NCBI GenBank assembly: GCA_035547675.1
Contig: DASZUI010000056.1
Span: forward strand, 1 to 64,000
Direction: 5' to 3'
Source: DASZTU01 sp035547675
GTDB taxonomy: Bacteria; Pseudomonadota; Alphaproteobacteria; Rhizobiales; Devosiaceae
Length of the DNA stretch: 64,000 bases
Part shown: in pieces, positions 26,914 to 35,713 of the stretch
Layout of the letters: the number at the start of each line of letters is the position of its first letter
How positions within the stretch are numbered: the first letter of the stretch is position 1
Translations under genes and position numbers: made by a program
The notes under the pieces: model-generated
Told to the model about the DNA's origin: nothing
Database searches by the model: none
What the model saw: only the letters and a program-made list of their open reading frames with translations

Positions 26914-27520
26914 CCTCTTCTCCGGGCAGGGCGACGACGGCACTTTCGTTCCGTTCACCGATATCCTGTTCAACGCCCTCCTGGGCTTCGCGGTGATGCT
27001 GTTCATCGCCTTCGCCCTCATTCGGCCCGACGCCAAGTCGGGCGATGTCGACGTCAAGGCGGAGTTCATCATCACCGTCACCTGGCCGGACAACTGGCCG
27101 GACGATATCGACACCTATGTCGAGGATCCGCTGGGCAACATCGTCTGGTATCATCTGCCGCAAAAGGGCTTCATGTCGCTGGACCGCGACGACCGGGGCA
27201 ATTATCTCGATACCATCACGGTCAACGGCAAGGATGTTACCGATCCGCTGAACCAGGAAACCGTATCGATTCGCCGCAACGTGCCGGGCGAATATGTGGT
27301 GAACGTCTATCGCTTCACCGATCCGTCCGGCCAGCCGGTGCCGGTCACCATCAAGGTCGAGAAGATCAACCCCAAGGTGTCCGTCGTCTACTACAATACC
27401 GTGACGCTCAATAAGAAGGGCGACGAAAAGACCGCGACCCGATTCACGATCGACGATGCCGGCAATGTGACCGGGCTCAACGATCGCCAGATTTCGCTGG
27501 TGCACGAGGTGCGCAAGTGA
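26900..27520 (+). CDS. ExbD/TolR-like single-pass protein with periplasmic beta domain
   Basis: This is a 206-residue protein with an N-terminal anchor like that of ExbD/TolR/MotB: a short cytoplasmic tail with FVPFTDILFNALLGFAVMLF, where the Asp may be the proton-carrying residue. The periplasmic part holds a segment of the form WPDDIDTYVEDPLGNIVWYH, which resembles DUF2135/YfaP-type domains ('D-x-D-x-x-V-x-x-P-x-G'), and further beta strands. There is no peptidoglycan-binding OmpA domain. It overlaps the upstream channel gene and is followed 22 bases later by a third membrane protein gene. It is probably the stator-like partner of the channel. Confidence 0.65.
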   Translation: MHDPSLFSGQGDDGTFVPFTDILFNALLGFAVMLFIAFALIRPDAKSGDVDVKAEFIITVTWPDNWPDDIDTYVEDPLGNIVWYHLPQKGFMSLDRDDRGNYLDTITVNGKDVTDPLNQETVSIRRNVPGEYVVNVYRFTDPSGQPVPVTIKVEKINPKVSVVYYNTVTLNKKGDEKTATRFTIDDAGNVTGLNDRQISLVHEVRK

Positions 27521-27542
27521 GCCGGGCCGGGAGGAAGAACTG

Positions 27543-28199
27543 ATGCCACAGATCGCGCTTTTCGGCACGCTGGCCGTTTACCTGCTGCTGGCCGTGCTGT
27601 TGCTCAGTCTCAATATCCTGTCGCTGTGGCGCTGGTGGGTAAAGGCGGGAGCGATCATCGCGACGTGCCTCGTGGTGGTCGCGGCCTATTTCACCATCAC
27701 CGCCATGATCGGCTGGCCGACCTTCACGGCGCTGCCCAAGCGTTTCAACCTGGTCGCCAGCCGCATCGTCGAGCCGAACCGGCAGACGGGCGCCGATGGG
27801 CACATCTACCTCTGGGTGGAGGAGCTCAACGAGAACAATGTTCCCGTCACCGCGCCGCGCGGTTACGAGGTGCCCTATACCAGCAAGCTCGCCGACGACA
27901 CGGCCCAGGCCCAGGGCAAGATCAACCAGGGCCAGTCGATCATGGGCCAGGCCGCCCCGGCCGACCAGCCGGCCGACGCTAATGCCAAGAAGAGCGTCCA
28001 GCAGCCGCCGGGCAGTCCCGCCAGCCAGAACAGCCAGCAGAACGGGCAGGGGGCCCTCACCAGCGGCGAAACCGCTGCGGCCGATACGATCGGCCAGGGC
28101 GCTCAGGTCAGCTTCTCCGATATGCCCGCCGTCACCCTGCCGGACAAGGCGGCGATCATCGTCCCCGACCTCAACAATCCGAACGGCAACGGCCAGTAG
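27543..28199 (+). CDS. Membrane protein of unknown function in MotA/ExbB-like operon
   Basis: This is a 218-residue protein with two N-terminal membrane helices (about 4-27 and 34-58) and a C-terminal periplasmic region. After IYLWVEELNENNVPVTAPRG the sequence becomes low-complexity, rich in Gln, Ala, Pro and Ser (QGKINQGQSIMGQ, QQPPGSPASQNSQQNGQG), then ends in VTLPDKAAIIVPDLNNPNGN. I recognise no family. The start follows GGGAGGAAGAACTG. It is the last gene of the three-gene unit, so it is presumably a third subunit or an effector of the complex. Confidence 0.6.
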   Translation: MPQIALFGTLAVYLLLAVLLLSLNILSLWRWWVKAGAIIATCLVVVAAYFTITAMIGWPTFTALPKRFNLVASRIVEPNRQTGADGHIYLWVEELNENNVPVTAPRGYEVPYTSKLADDTAQAQGKINQGQSIMGQAAPADQPADANAKKSVQQPPGSPASQNSQQNGQGALTSGETAAADTIGQGAQVSFSDMPAVTLPDKAAIIVPDLNNPNGNGQ

Positions 28200-28235
28200 C
28201 CGGCGAGCCCGAAGGTAAGGCGCAGGCTGCCACCA

Positions 28236-28251
28236 CCGCCAACGCTGGCGG
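28236..28251. terminator. Possible hairpin terminator between convergent genes
   Basis: A short GC-rich stem CCGCCA-ACGC-TGGCGG lies in the 78-base gap between the MotA/ExbB-like operon and the HtrA-like gene. There is no T-tract. The assignment rests on position and palindrome only. Confidence 0.35.
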
Positions 28252-28277
28252 CGGACAGCGGCGCATAGGCCCGCCGC

Positions 28278-29180
28278 CTATTGCAATTGCGGCTTCTTGA
28301 GGAAGGCCTCGCGATCCGCCGATTTGATGCGGACCCAGCTGTCGCGCCCGTCGCGCACGATGCGCATCGGCACGTCGGCGCCGGCGGGGCCGGCATCCCA
28401 GACCTTGCGGTAGAAATCGGCGAGCCCTTCGACCGCCCCGTCGCGCACATCGGAGATGATGTCGCCGCGCTGCATGCCCGCGCGCGCCGCCGGGCCGCCC
28501 TCGGCCACGCTCATGACCACCACCTCGCCATTGCTCTCGGCCGAGAAGATGCCGAGCCAGGGCCGCGGCGGCTTGTTCACCTGCCCGCGCGTCAGCAGAT
28601 CGTCGAGGATCGGCGGCAGCAAATCGATCGGCACAACCATGTTGATGTCGGCGACGCTGCCGTTCTGCGCCATCTGCAGGCGCAATGAGCCGATGCCCAG
28701 CAGCTTGCCCTCGGCATTGGTCAGCGCCGCGCCGCCCCAGGACGGATGGGCGGGCGCGATGAAGATCGCCTCGTCGAGAAGATATTCCCAATAGCCAGCG
28801 AATTCCTGCTTGGCGACGATGGTCGCCTCGATCGAACGGCCCGTGCCATCGGTGAAGGCGACGGGATCGCCCAGCTTGGCCTTGCCCGACTCGCCGAGCT
28901 CCAGGGCGGGCAGGTCGAGTTCGCCCAGCGCCCGCACCAGGCCGAAGCCCGTGTCCTGGTCGAAGGCGAGCGCATGGGCGGCGACGACGCGCTCGTCATG
29001 CGTGGTCAGCCACACTTCCTCGGCCTCGGTGATGAGATAGCCTATGGTCAGCACCAGCCCGTCGCCGATCACCACTCCGCTGCCTTCGCGGAGCGTGCCG
29101 AGCCCGGAGGCGGTAAAGGCGTCTTCGGGTATCTGCGCGCGGACGGCGACGATCGATCGCGAAATCGGTTCTCTGCTCAT
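28278..29180 (-). CDS. HtrA/trypsin-like protein with PDZ domain and no catalytic triad
   Basis: This is a 300-residue protein with the layout of HtrA proteases: a trypsin-like double barrel (about 1-195) followed by a PDZ domain (about 205-285, VVVMSVAEGGPAARAGMQRGD). It has no signal peptide. The three catalytic positions are replaced: the His of TNxHVI aligns with Tyr48 (TIGYLIT), the Asp of DLAxL aligns with Gly78 (DTGFGLV), and the Ser of GNSGGPL aligns with Trp148 (PSWGGAAL). It is therefore predicted to be a non-proteolytic binding protein in the cytoplasm. It converges on the MotA/ExbB-like operon. The start ATG 29180 has only a weak ribosome site. Confidence 0.78.
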   Translation of the reverse strand: MSREPISRSIVAVRAQIPEDAFTASGLGTLREGSGVVIGDGLVLTIGYLITEAEEVWLTTHDERVVAAHALAFDQDTGFGLVRALGELDLPALELGESGKAKLGDPVAFTDGTGRSIEATIVAKQEFAGYWEYLLDEAIFIAPAHPSWGGAALTNAEGKLLGIGSLRLQMAQNGSVADINMVVPIDLLPPILDDLLTRGQVNKPPRPWLGIFSAESNGEVVVMSVAEGGPAARAGMQRGDIISDVRDGAVEGLADFYRKVWDAGPAGADVPMRIVRDGRDSWVRIKSADREAFLKKPQLQ

Positions 29181-29360
29181 TCTCAATCCCGGTATTGGCG
29201 CCGGACGGGCCGGGAGGCGGCGCGAGCCGGCACAAGAAACAGGTATGAAACGGCGGCGGCCGCTGCAAGGTCCGTCCCGGTCAAAGCGCGCCTGGCAGCT
29301 TGCTCCGAATCTGCGCAGCCGGCAAAGCTGAACGGCAATATTGTTGGATTGGATGACGGC

Positions 29361-30287
29361 ATGGGCGTCTGGGTCGATACGGATATGGGCTTTGACGACC
29401 TCGTGGCCATTCTGGTGCTGCAGCATGCCGGCCTCCAGATCGACGGTGTTTCGCTGGTCTTCGGCAACGCATCGCTCGAGCGGGTGAAAGCCAACGCGGC
29501 CGGCCTCGCCGCGGCGCTGGGCTGGCATTTTCCCATCCACGCCGGCCGCGACCGCTCCGTGCTGGGCCGCATGGATACGGCGGCCGACATACTCGGCATC
29601 ACGGGCCTGCCGAGCGCGGGCCGCGCGCTGCCTGAGGCGGCGGCCGAGTTGCCGCACGATGCTTTCGCGGCGCTCTGCCGCTGGCTCGAGGGACCCGGGC
29701 CGCACCGCCTGCTCGCCCTCGGACCGCTGGGCAATATCGCGGCGCTCGCGCTCGCCCGGCCCGACCTCGCCGCCCGCATCGACGAGTTCGTCTGGATGGG
29801 CGGCGGCGTGACCACCGGCAATCACACCGCCTCGGCCGAATTCAACGCCGCGATGGACCCCGAGGCCGTGGCCATCGTGCTGGCGCATGGGCTGCCGCTC
29901 AAGATGGTCGACCTCGACGCCTGCCGGAGAAACGTCTTCGTGCCGGCCGATGTCGGCCCGCTGCGCGCGGCGGGCGGGCCCAATGCCGAGCTGTTGGCCG
30001 ATCTCTTCGCCGCCGATGTCGATATCGGCGTGCGCCGCGGCCGGCCCGGCCATTCGCTCTACGATCCCGTCGCCGCCATGGCCCTGGCCCATCCCGAGCT
30101 GATTCAGTTCAGGCCCGCCCGGATCGACATGGAGCTGGCCGGCAGCCTGACCCGTGGCCGCACCGTCATCGACACGCGGCCGGGCAGCCAGCCCAATGCC
30201 AGCTACGCCGCCGAGCTCGACGCGCCGGCGGTACGCGACGTGATCACCGGGGCCATCAGGGCAGCCGCGGCCCGAAGCCGGCCCTAG
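29361..30287 (+). CDS. Inosine-uridine-preferring nucleoside hydrolase
   Basis: This is a 308-residue cytoplasmic enzyme that splits the N-glycosidic bond of ribonucleosides, giving base and ribose. The calcium-binding N-terminal motif DTDMGFDD (standard DTDxGxDD) is present, along with LLALGPLGNIAAL, FVWMGGG and EFNAAMDPEAV with its Asn/Asp, and HSLYDPVAAMAL near the C-terminus with the active-site His/Asp. The start at 29361 gives MGVWVDTD and fits family length. Its end overlaps the convergent amidohydrolase gene by four bases. It probably serves purine/pyrimidine nucleoside scavenging. Confidence 0.9.
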   Translation: MGVWVDTDMGFDDLVAILVLQHAGLQIDGVSLVFGNASLERVKANAAGLAAALGWHFPIHAGRDRSVLGRMDTAADILGITGLPSAGRALPEAAAELPHDAFAALCRWLEGPGPHRLLALGPLGNIAALALARPDLAARIDEFVWMGGGVTTGNHTASAEFNAAMDPEAVAIVLAHGLPLKMVDLDACRRNVFVPADVGPLRAAGGPNAELLADLFAADVDIGVRRGRPGHSLYDPVAAMALAHPELIQFRPARIDMELAGSLTRGRTVIDTRPGSQPNASYAAELDAPAVRDVITGAIRAAAARSRP

Positions 30288-31450
30288 CGCAATTCCCGCT
30301 CGACAAGGCTTACCCAGAAGGCCGCGCCCGGCGCGATGGCCGCGTCGTTGAAATCGTAGCGCGTATTGTGGTGCAGCGCGCCTTCCGCTGCCGGGCCATT
30401 GCCGAGCCAGACATAGCAGCCCGGCGCCTCGCCGGCGAAATAGGCGAAATCGTCGCCGGCCGTGGAGGGCGGGAAGCGGGTCAGCGTCCCCGCGCCGAAC
30501 ACGGCCTCGGCCGCCCCCAGCGCCCGCCGGGTCGCGTCGGGATCGTTGACCACCGGCGGAATGCGCCGCTCGAAGCGATAATCCGCCTCGATCCCGAACA
30601 TGCTGGCGACGCCCTGCGCCAGCCGTCCGATCTCCGTTTCGAGCTGATCGCGGACAATGGGCGTATAGGCGCGCGCCGTGCCGCCGATTTCGGCAATATC
30701 GGGGATGACATTCAGCGCCAGCGGATTGCCCGCCTGCACCGAGCAGGCGCTGACCACCGCCGGCTGCAGCGGATCGACCACGCGGCCGACGATCGTCTGC
30801 AGTGCCGCGATGAAGTGGCCGGCGGCGGTGACCGGGTCTTTCCCCAGATGCGGCTTAGCCCCATGCGTGCCGATGCCCCTGAAGGTCACCCGCCAGCTAT
30901 CGGAGGAGGCGAGCTGCGGCCCCTCGACCACCGCCATCTCGCCGATGTCGAGCCCCGGCATGTTGTGGAGCCCATAAACCGCCTCGCACGGAAAGAGCCG
31001 AAACAGCCCCTCCTCGACCATGCGCTTCGCCCCGCCGCGCCCTTCCTCGGCCGGCTGGAAGATGAAATGCACCGTGCCGGTAAAATGGCGGGTCGCGGCA
31101 AGATAGCGCGCCGCGCCGAGCAGCATGGTCATGTGGCCGTCATGGCCGCAGGCATGCATCTTGCCCGGCGCCAGCGATTTATAGGGCCGGTCGGCCATTT
31201 CCGGCATGGCGAGCGCATCCATGTCAGCACGCAGGCCGATCGCGCGCGGTCCATTGCCCACCCTGAGCGTGCCGACGACGCCGGTGCCGCCAAGCCCGCG
31301 ATGCACCTCGAGCCCGAGCCGCGTCAGTTCCGCCGCGACGATCTCGCTGGTTCGCTGCTCCTCGAAGCCGAGCTCGGGATGGGCGTGGAAGTCGTGCCGC
31401 AGCGCGGTCAGGAAGGGCAGGTCCTCTATGATCGGCTGCGGGATGTTCAT
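30284..31450 (-). CDS. M20-family amidohydrolase (aminoacylase/hippurate hydrolase-like)
   Basis: This is a 388-residue cytoplasmic metallohydrolase of the M20D group. Metal-binding motifs are HACGHDGH and AEEGRGG, with LRADMDAL and a C-terminal STAGDDFAYF and HHNTRYDFND. Such enzymes hydrolyse N-acyl amino acids, amides or conjugates. The start at 31450 overlaps the stop of the ABC ATPase (ATGA), so the enzyme likely acts on the compound brought in by the polyamine-type importer. The substrate is unknown. Confidence 0.9.
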   Translation of the reverse strand: MNIPQPIIEDLPFLTALRHDFHAHPELGFEEQRTSEIVAAELTRLGLEVHRGLGGTGVVGTLRVGNGPRAIGLRADMDALAMPEMADRPYKSLAPGKMHACGHDGHMTMLLGAARYLAATRHFTGTVHFIFQPAEEGRGGAKRMVEEGLFRLFPCEAVYGLHNMPGLDIGEMAVVEGPQLASSDSWRVTFRGIGTHGAKPHLGKDPVTAAGHFIAALQTIVGRVVDPLQPAVVSACSVQAGNPLALNVIPDIAEIGGTARAYTPIVRDQLETEIGRLAQGVASMFGIEADYRFERRIPPVVNDPDATRRALGAAEAVFGAGTLTRFPPSTAGDDFAYFAGEAPGCYVWLGNGPAAEGALHHNTRYDFNDAAIAPGAAFWVSLVERELR

Positions 31451-32499
31451 CGGCTTTCCGGCTTCAATACGCAGCACTGCTCGGCGACGGGCACCAGCAC
31501 CGCATGCCCGTCCTGCGCCTCGACCGAGCCATTGGCCACCAACTCGCCCACCGCGCTCTGGCAGCGATATTGATAGGTGCGCCCAAGATAGGTCCTGAGC
31601 CCCAGCACGACCGGAATGCCGTTGCCGGCGCCCGCCACCAGCAGCCCGTCCGGCCGGGCGGCGAGCACGAATGCGTCGGGGATCGGCCCGAACTGGTCTT
31701 GCGACAGCACCAGCTTGGCGCCGCCCGCCATCTCCCCGGTCACGCTGGCGCCATCGCGCTCGACCACCCGCATCGGGATCATGTTCTCATAGCCGACGAA
31801 GCGCGCGACGAAGGCGTTGCCCGGCCGGCGATAGAGCACTTCGGGCGTGTCGAGCTGTTCGATCCGGCCGGCATTCATCACCGCCACCCGGTCGGAGATC
31901 GAAAACGCCTCCTCCTGGTCATGCGTGACGTAAAGCGCGGTGTTGCCATTGGCTCGCTGCAGCCGCCGGATTTCGACACGCATGTCGATGCGGAGCTTGG
32001 CGTCGAGGTTGGAGAGCGGCTCGTCGAACATCAGCAGCGCCGGGTCGATCACCAGCGCCCGCGCCAGCGCCACGCGCTGCTTCTGCCCGCCCGAAAGCGC
32101 GCCCGGATAGCGGTCGGCGAGTTCCGAGAGGCCGACGCGCTCCAGCATGGTGCCCGCCCGCTTCTGCCGCTCGGCGGCGTCGATCCCGCGCTGCTTCAGG
32201 CCGAAGGCGACATTGTCCACGACCTTGAGGTGCGGGAACAGCGCATAGTTCTGGAACACGATGCCGATGTCGCGCCGATGCGCCGGCACCCCGACGAGGT
32301 CGCGCCCGCCCAGCAGGATGCGCCCGCTGCTCGGGCTCAGGAAACCGGCGACGAGCCGCAGCGTCGTCGTCTTGCCGCAGCCCGAGGAGCCGAGCAGCGA
32401 CACCATTTCGCCCGCCGCTACCTCGAGCGACAGGTCGTGCAGCACCCGCGTGCTGCCATACTGGTTGCTGACGGATTGGAGCGAGAGCGAAGCGGTCAT
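31447..32499 (-). CDS. ABC transporter ATP-binding protein, polyamine/iron (PotA) type
   Basis: This is a 350-residue cytoplasmic ATPase. The nucleotide-binding domain has Walker A GSSGCGKT, signature LSGGQKQRVALARAL, Walker B LLMFDEPLSNLD and switch His in YVTHDQEEAF. The C-terminal 110 residues form a TOBE regulatory domain. Start and stop both overlap neighbours (TAATG and ATGA), so it is within a tight operon: binding protein, two permeases, ATPase, amidohydrolase. Confidence 0.93.
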   Translation of the reverse strand: MTASLSLQSVSNQYGSTRVLHDLSLEVAAGEMVSLLGSSGCGKTTTLRLVAGFLSPSSGRILLGGRDLVGVPAHRRDIGIVFQNYALFPHLKVVDNVAFGLKQRGIDAAERQKRAGTMLERVGLSELADRYPGALSGGQKQRVALARALVIDPALLMFDEPLSNLDAKLRIDMRVEIRRLQRANGNTALYVTHDQEEAFSISDRVAVMNAGRIEQLDTPEVLYRRPGNAFVARFVGYENMIPMRVVERDGASVTGEMAGGAKLVLSQDQFGPIPDAFVLAARPDGLLVAGAGNGIPVVLGLRTYLGRTYQYRCQSAVGELVANGSVEAQDGHAVLVPVAEQCCVLKPESR

Positions 32500-33287
32500 T
32501 ACTTGGTCAGGAAGGTGAGTCCGAGGGTCGCTTCGACGCCCGCCATGACGACCACCGTCACCAGCATCAGCAGCACCGAAACCGAGGCGACGGTCGGATC
32601 GAAGAACTGATCCATATATGCGAGAATCTGGATCGGCAAAGTGGAAACGCCGGGCCCGGTGAGAAAGAGCGATACCGACACGTCGTTGATCGAGGTGATG
32701 AAGGCGAGGATGAAGGCCGCGATCACGCCCGACCGGATATTGGGCAAAACCACGGTGAAGAAGGTCTTGAGCGGATGCGAGCCGAGGCTGATCGCCGCCT
32801 CCTCGATGGAAAAGTCGAAGGAGGCGAGGCTGGCGCTCACCACCCGCACCGCATAGGGCAGCACCAGCAAGGCGTGGCCGATCAGCAGCCCCGGGAAATA
32901 GGGCACGCCGAGCCCGATGATCATCGACTTCATCAGCGAGAAGCCGAGCACGATTTCCGGGATCAGCACCGGCAGCACATAGACCGTGCCGAGCCAGCGT
33001 GGCAGGGCGATGCGGAAGCGGTTGAGCGCATAGGCGGTCGGAATACCCACCAGGAGCGACAGCAGCGTGCCGAAGACGCCGAGCTGAAAGCTCGTGACCA
33101 TGGTCGAGCGGAAGGCATCGACCGCGAAGATGTTCTCGAACCAGCGCAGCGTCAGCCCGCGCGGCGGGAAGGTGAGGAAAGTGGTATCGGAGAGCGAGGC
33201 GCCGATGATGATGATCAGCGGCGCGACGAGGAAAATCATCACCAGCGCCGCGAAGCCGACCAGCAGGGGGTTGATTCTCGCGTTCAT
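32499..33287 (-). CDS. ABC transporter permease, PotC type
   Basis: This is a 262-residue inner-membrane permease with about six helices. The EAA-type loop is seen at SIEEAAISLGSHPLKTFFTVVLP. It pairs with the upstream permease of PotB type. Its stop and the start of the ATPase share a base (TAATG), and its start shares a base with the upstream stop (TGATG). Confidence 0.92.
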   Translation of the reverse strand: MNARINPLLVGFAALVMIFLVAPLIIIIGASLSDTTFLTFPPRGLTLRWFENIFAVDAFRSTMVTSFQLGVFGTLLSLLVGIPTAYALNRFRIALPRWLGTVYVLPVLIPEIVLGFSLMKSMIIGLGVPYFPGLLIGHALLVLPYAVRVVSASLASFDFSIEEAAISLGSHPLKTFFTVVLPNIRSGVIAAFILAFITSINDVSVSLFLTGPGVSTLPIQILAYMDQFFDPTVASVSVLLMLVTVVVMAGVEATLGLTFLTK

Positions 33288-34111
33288 CAGGCGGCCACCG
33301 GGTTGAGCCGGCGAGCGAGCGCCGACATGGCAATGACGATGGCGATGGTCAATACGACCATGATGACGGCGATGGTCGAGGCGAGCGTCCAGTCGAAGGT
33401 CACCATGGCCTGCTGGTAGAGCAGGGTGCCCATCATCATCTGCTGTTCGCCGCCGAGCAATTGCGGCGTGGCATAGGATGTGAAGCTCCCGGTGAACACC
33501 AGCACCGCCCCCACGATCAGCCCCGGCGTCGCCAGCGGCAGGATCACCTGCCGCATGGTGGCGGCCGGCGTCGCGCCGAGCGAGGTGGAGGCCTGCAGCA
33601 GGTCTTCGGGTATGCTCTCAAGCACGCCGACCAGCGTCAGGATCATCAGCGGCACGAAAAGATAGACCATCGCCACGATCACCGAGCCTTCGGTGTAGAG
33701 CATCGAAAGCGGCGCCGGGATGATGTGAAGCGCCAGCAGCGTCGAATTGAGGATGCCGTTCTTGCCCAGGATGATCAGCCAGGCGAAGGAGCGGACGACG
33801 ACCCCGGTGAGCAGCGGAAAGACCGCCGCCATGATCAGCAGGCCCTTGGCGCGGCGCGGCGCCCGCGCGATCACATAGGCGGTGAGGAAGCCGACGATCA
33901 CCGAGATAATCGTGGTGATCACCGCGATCTCCAGCGTCCGGAACAGCACGGTGCGCCGGAATGCCGAGGCAAAATAGCTGACATAGGGCGCGAAGGGTCC
34001 GCGCGGATCGATGAAGGTGGTCGCGAACGTTGCCGCCACCGGCGCGATCAGGAACACCAGCACGGCGAGCGTCGCCGGCCCCACCAGCCCCCAGGCGAGC
34101 CAGCGCTTCAC
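33287..34111 (-). CDS. ABC transporter permease, PotB type
   Basis: This is a 274-residue inner-membrane permease of the spermidine/putrescine-type family. The EAA-type loop is DLLQASTSLGATPAATMRQVILP. About six helices are present. It is separated from its binding protein by a 384-base gap filled with repeats, which may reduce read-through from the binding-protein gene. Confidence 0.92.
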   Translation of the reverse strand: MKRWLAWGLVGPATLAVLVFLIAPVAATFATTFIDPRGPFAPYVSYFASAFRRTVLFRTLEIAVITTIISVIVGFLTAYVIARAPRRAKGLLIMAAVFPLLTGVVVRSFAWLIILGKNGILNSTLLALHIIPAPLSMLYTEGSVIVAMVYLFVPLMILTLVGVLESIPEDLLQASTSLGATPAATMRQVILPLATPGLIVGAVLVFTGSFTSYATPQLLGGEQQMMMGTLLYQQAMVTFDWTLASTIAVIMVVLTIAIVIAMSALARRLNPVAA

Positions 34112-34495
34112 GAGATAGGTCCCGCGATGAAAGTCATGAAGCTCATCGTACCGTCATCATTGTCCGCCGCCCTCCGCACGTCCGGGCCGGGCCCACAATG
34201 CGATTTCGCAAGATTTACCGCGCTTCGGCTAGGCCGCAGGGGTGGCCGGGTCAAGCCCGGCGATGACCGGGGCTGCGGCTTGCCGAAGCACGTCCTGCCC
34301 GCGGCTGGATTCCGGCCTTCGCCGGAATGACACCGCGTTTATCGGCACGGCCTTGCTGTCCTTACGACGTCATTCCGGCGAAGGCCGGAATCCAGCAACA
34401 AGCGCTTTCCTCTCCACGTCATGGCCGGGCTTGGCCCGGCCACCCCCATCGCGCAGGTCAAAAGGGGCACCAAACAGAGTGCCCCCCGCTCCAGA
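34112..34495. repeat. Repeat-rich gap within the polyamine-type ABC operon
   Basis: No gene is seen here. It holds an inverted pair of 27-base palindromic elements at 34305-34331 and 34369-34395 (each with CCGGCGAAGGCCGG or its complement), and two further palindromes at 34241-34268 (GGTGGCCGGGTCAAGCCCGG) and 34419-34444 (ATGGCCGGGCTTGGCCCGGC). These are typical small dispersed repeats. They sit between binding-protein and permease genes and may act as an attenuator or mRNA stabiliser. Confidence 0.75.
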
Positions 34496-35533
34496 TCACA
34501 TCCCGAAGATTTCGTTCCAGCGGTCGATCCAGTCGGGCGTCGCCGCGATCATTTTGGCGTAGTCGAGCCGCTGCAGCTTGTTCACCTGGTCGGCGCCATA
34601 GGTCCAGAGCTTCGCCTGGGACGGCTGCAGCACCACCTTGGTCGAGATCGGCGCATCGACGCCCTGCTCGGCCTCCTTCTGCTGCACGTCCTTGGAGAGG
34701 ATGAAGTCGATGAACTTGTAGGCGAGGTCCGTGTTCTGCGACCCGACCGGGATGTTCACCGTGTTGAGCACGGCGATGTCGCCTTCCTTGAGGTCGGCCC
34801 AGGTCATGGTGGGCACCGCCTTCTGCATGGAGGCGAGGGTGAAGTCCTGCGTCATGGTGACCGAGACTTCGCCGGTGGAGATCAGGTTCACCAGATCGGA
34901 GCCCGTATTGTAGTTTTTAACCACATTGGGCTTGAGCGCCGCCACGGCGTCGAACGTCTTGTCGGTATCGGTATAAGGATCGACGCCGGCATGCTCGGCC
35001 GCCTTGATCACCACCATCGGCCCGGCGGTCGTGGTGATGCCGGGCAGGGACTCGGTCGATTTGAGGTCGTCCCGCCAGAGATCGTTCCACGAAGTCAGCG
35101 GCTTGACCGTCGCCGAATTGTAGACGAGCCCGATCCGGCCAACGGTATAGGCCGGGCCATAGCCGCCCTGCGGGTCCTTGCCGATGTCGTAGATGTCGGC
35201 GAGGTTCGGAATTTTGCTGTCGTCGATCTTTTGGAACAGCCCCTGGGCGATGCCCTGCTGCGAATAGGCGTCGGTCAGGTAGATGATGTCCACGCCCTTG
35301 CCGCCGCGGGCCTTGAGCTTGTTCAGCCGGTCGGCATTGTTGCCGGTCTCGAAGACGATGTTGCAGCCGCAGATCTGCTTGAAGGGCTCGATGATGTTGG
35401 CGTCCATCTTCTCGCCATTGTAGCCCCACCAGGAGATGGTGAAGGTGCGCTGCTGCGCCTCGGCGGGCGCTGTGGCCAGTGTTCCGAGAAGCAATGCCGC
35501 CGCTCCCATGCCCGCTGCCCAGAACCATTTCAT
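34496..35533 (-). CDS. ABC transporter substrate-binding protein, PotD-like
   Basis: This is a 345-residue periplasmic binding protein with a signal peptide (KWFWAAGMGAAALLLGTLAT). The mature sequence starts FTISWWGYNGEKMDANIIEP and includes GVDIIYLTDAYSQQG and GPAYTVGRIGLVYNSATV, as in spermidine/putrescine-binding proteins. The start at 35533 has GGAG six bases before it; the ATG at 35545 has poor spacing. It is the first gene of the operon and is divergent from a LysR regulator. The exact ligand is uncertain. Confidence 0.9.
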   Translation of the reverse strand: MKWFWAAGMGAAALLLGTLATAPAEAQQRTFTISWWGYNGEKMDANIIEPFKQICGCNIVFETGNNADRLNKLKARGGKGVDIIYLTDAYSQQGIAQGLFQKIDDSKIPNLADIYDIGKDPQGGYGPAYTVGRIGLVYNSATVKPLTSWNDLWRDDLKSTESLPGITTTAGPMVVIKAAEHAGVDPYTDTDKTFDAVAALKPNVVKNYNTGSDLVNLISTGEVSVTMTQDFTLASMQKAVPTMTWADLKEGDIAVLNTVNIPVGSQNTDLAYKFIDFILSKDVQQKEAEQGVDAPISTKVVLQPSQAKLWTYGADQVNKLQRLDYAKMIAATPDWIDRWNEIFGM

Positions 35534-35713
35534 CGCCGTCTCCATCCTTGCTGTGGGCTATGCCTGCCCGTTACCGGCCCTGACGCTATTTTTTCGGCAG
35601 CCCCTTTGCAAGCTCAATGAGTAGGCAAATGCACCTATGCCGGCCGGTCGCGCTGGCGCGTGCGCGGTTGCCGATAGGGACCGGATGGGATAGGCGAATG
35701 GCGGAGGATTTTC

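Noticed and set aside
28278..29180. Active HtrA/DegP serine protease
   Set aside because: None of the three catalytic residues is present at the expected positions, and no signal peptide is seen.
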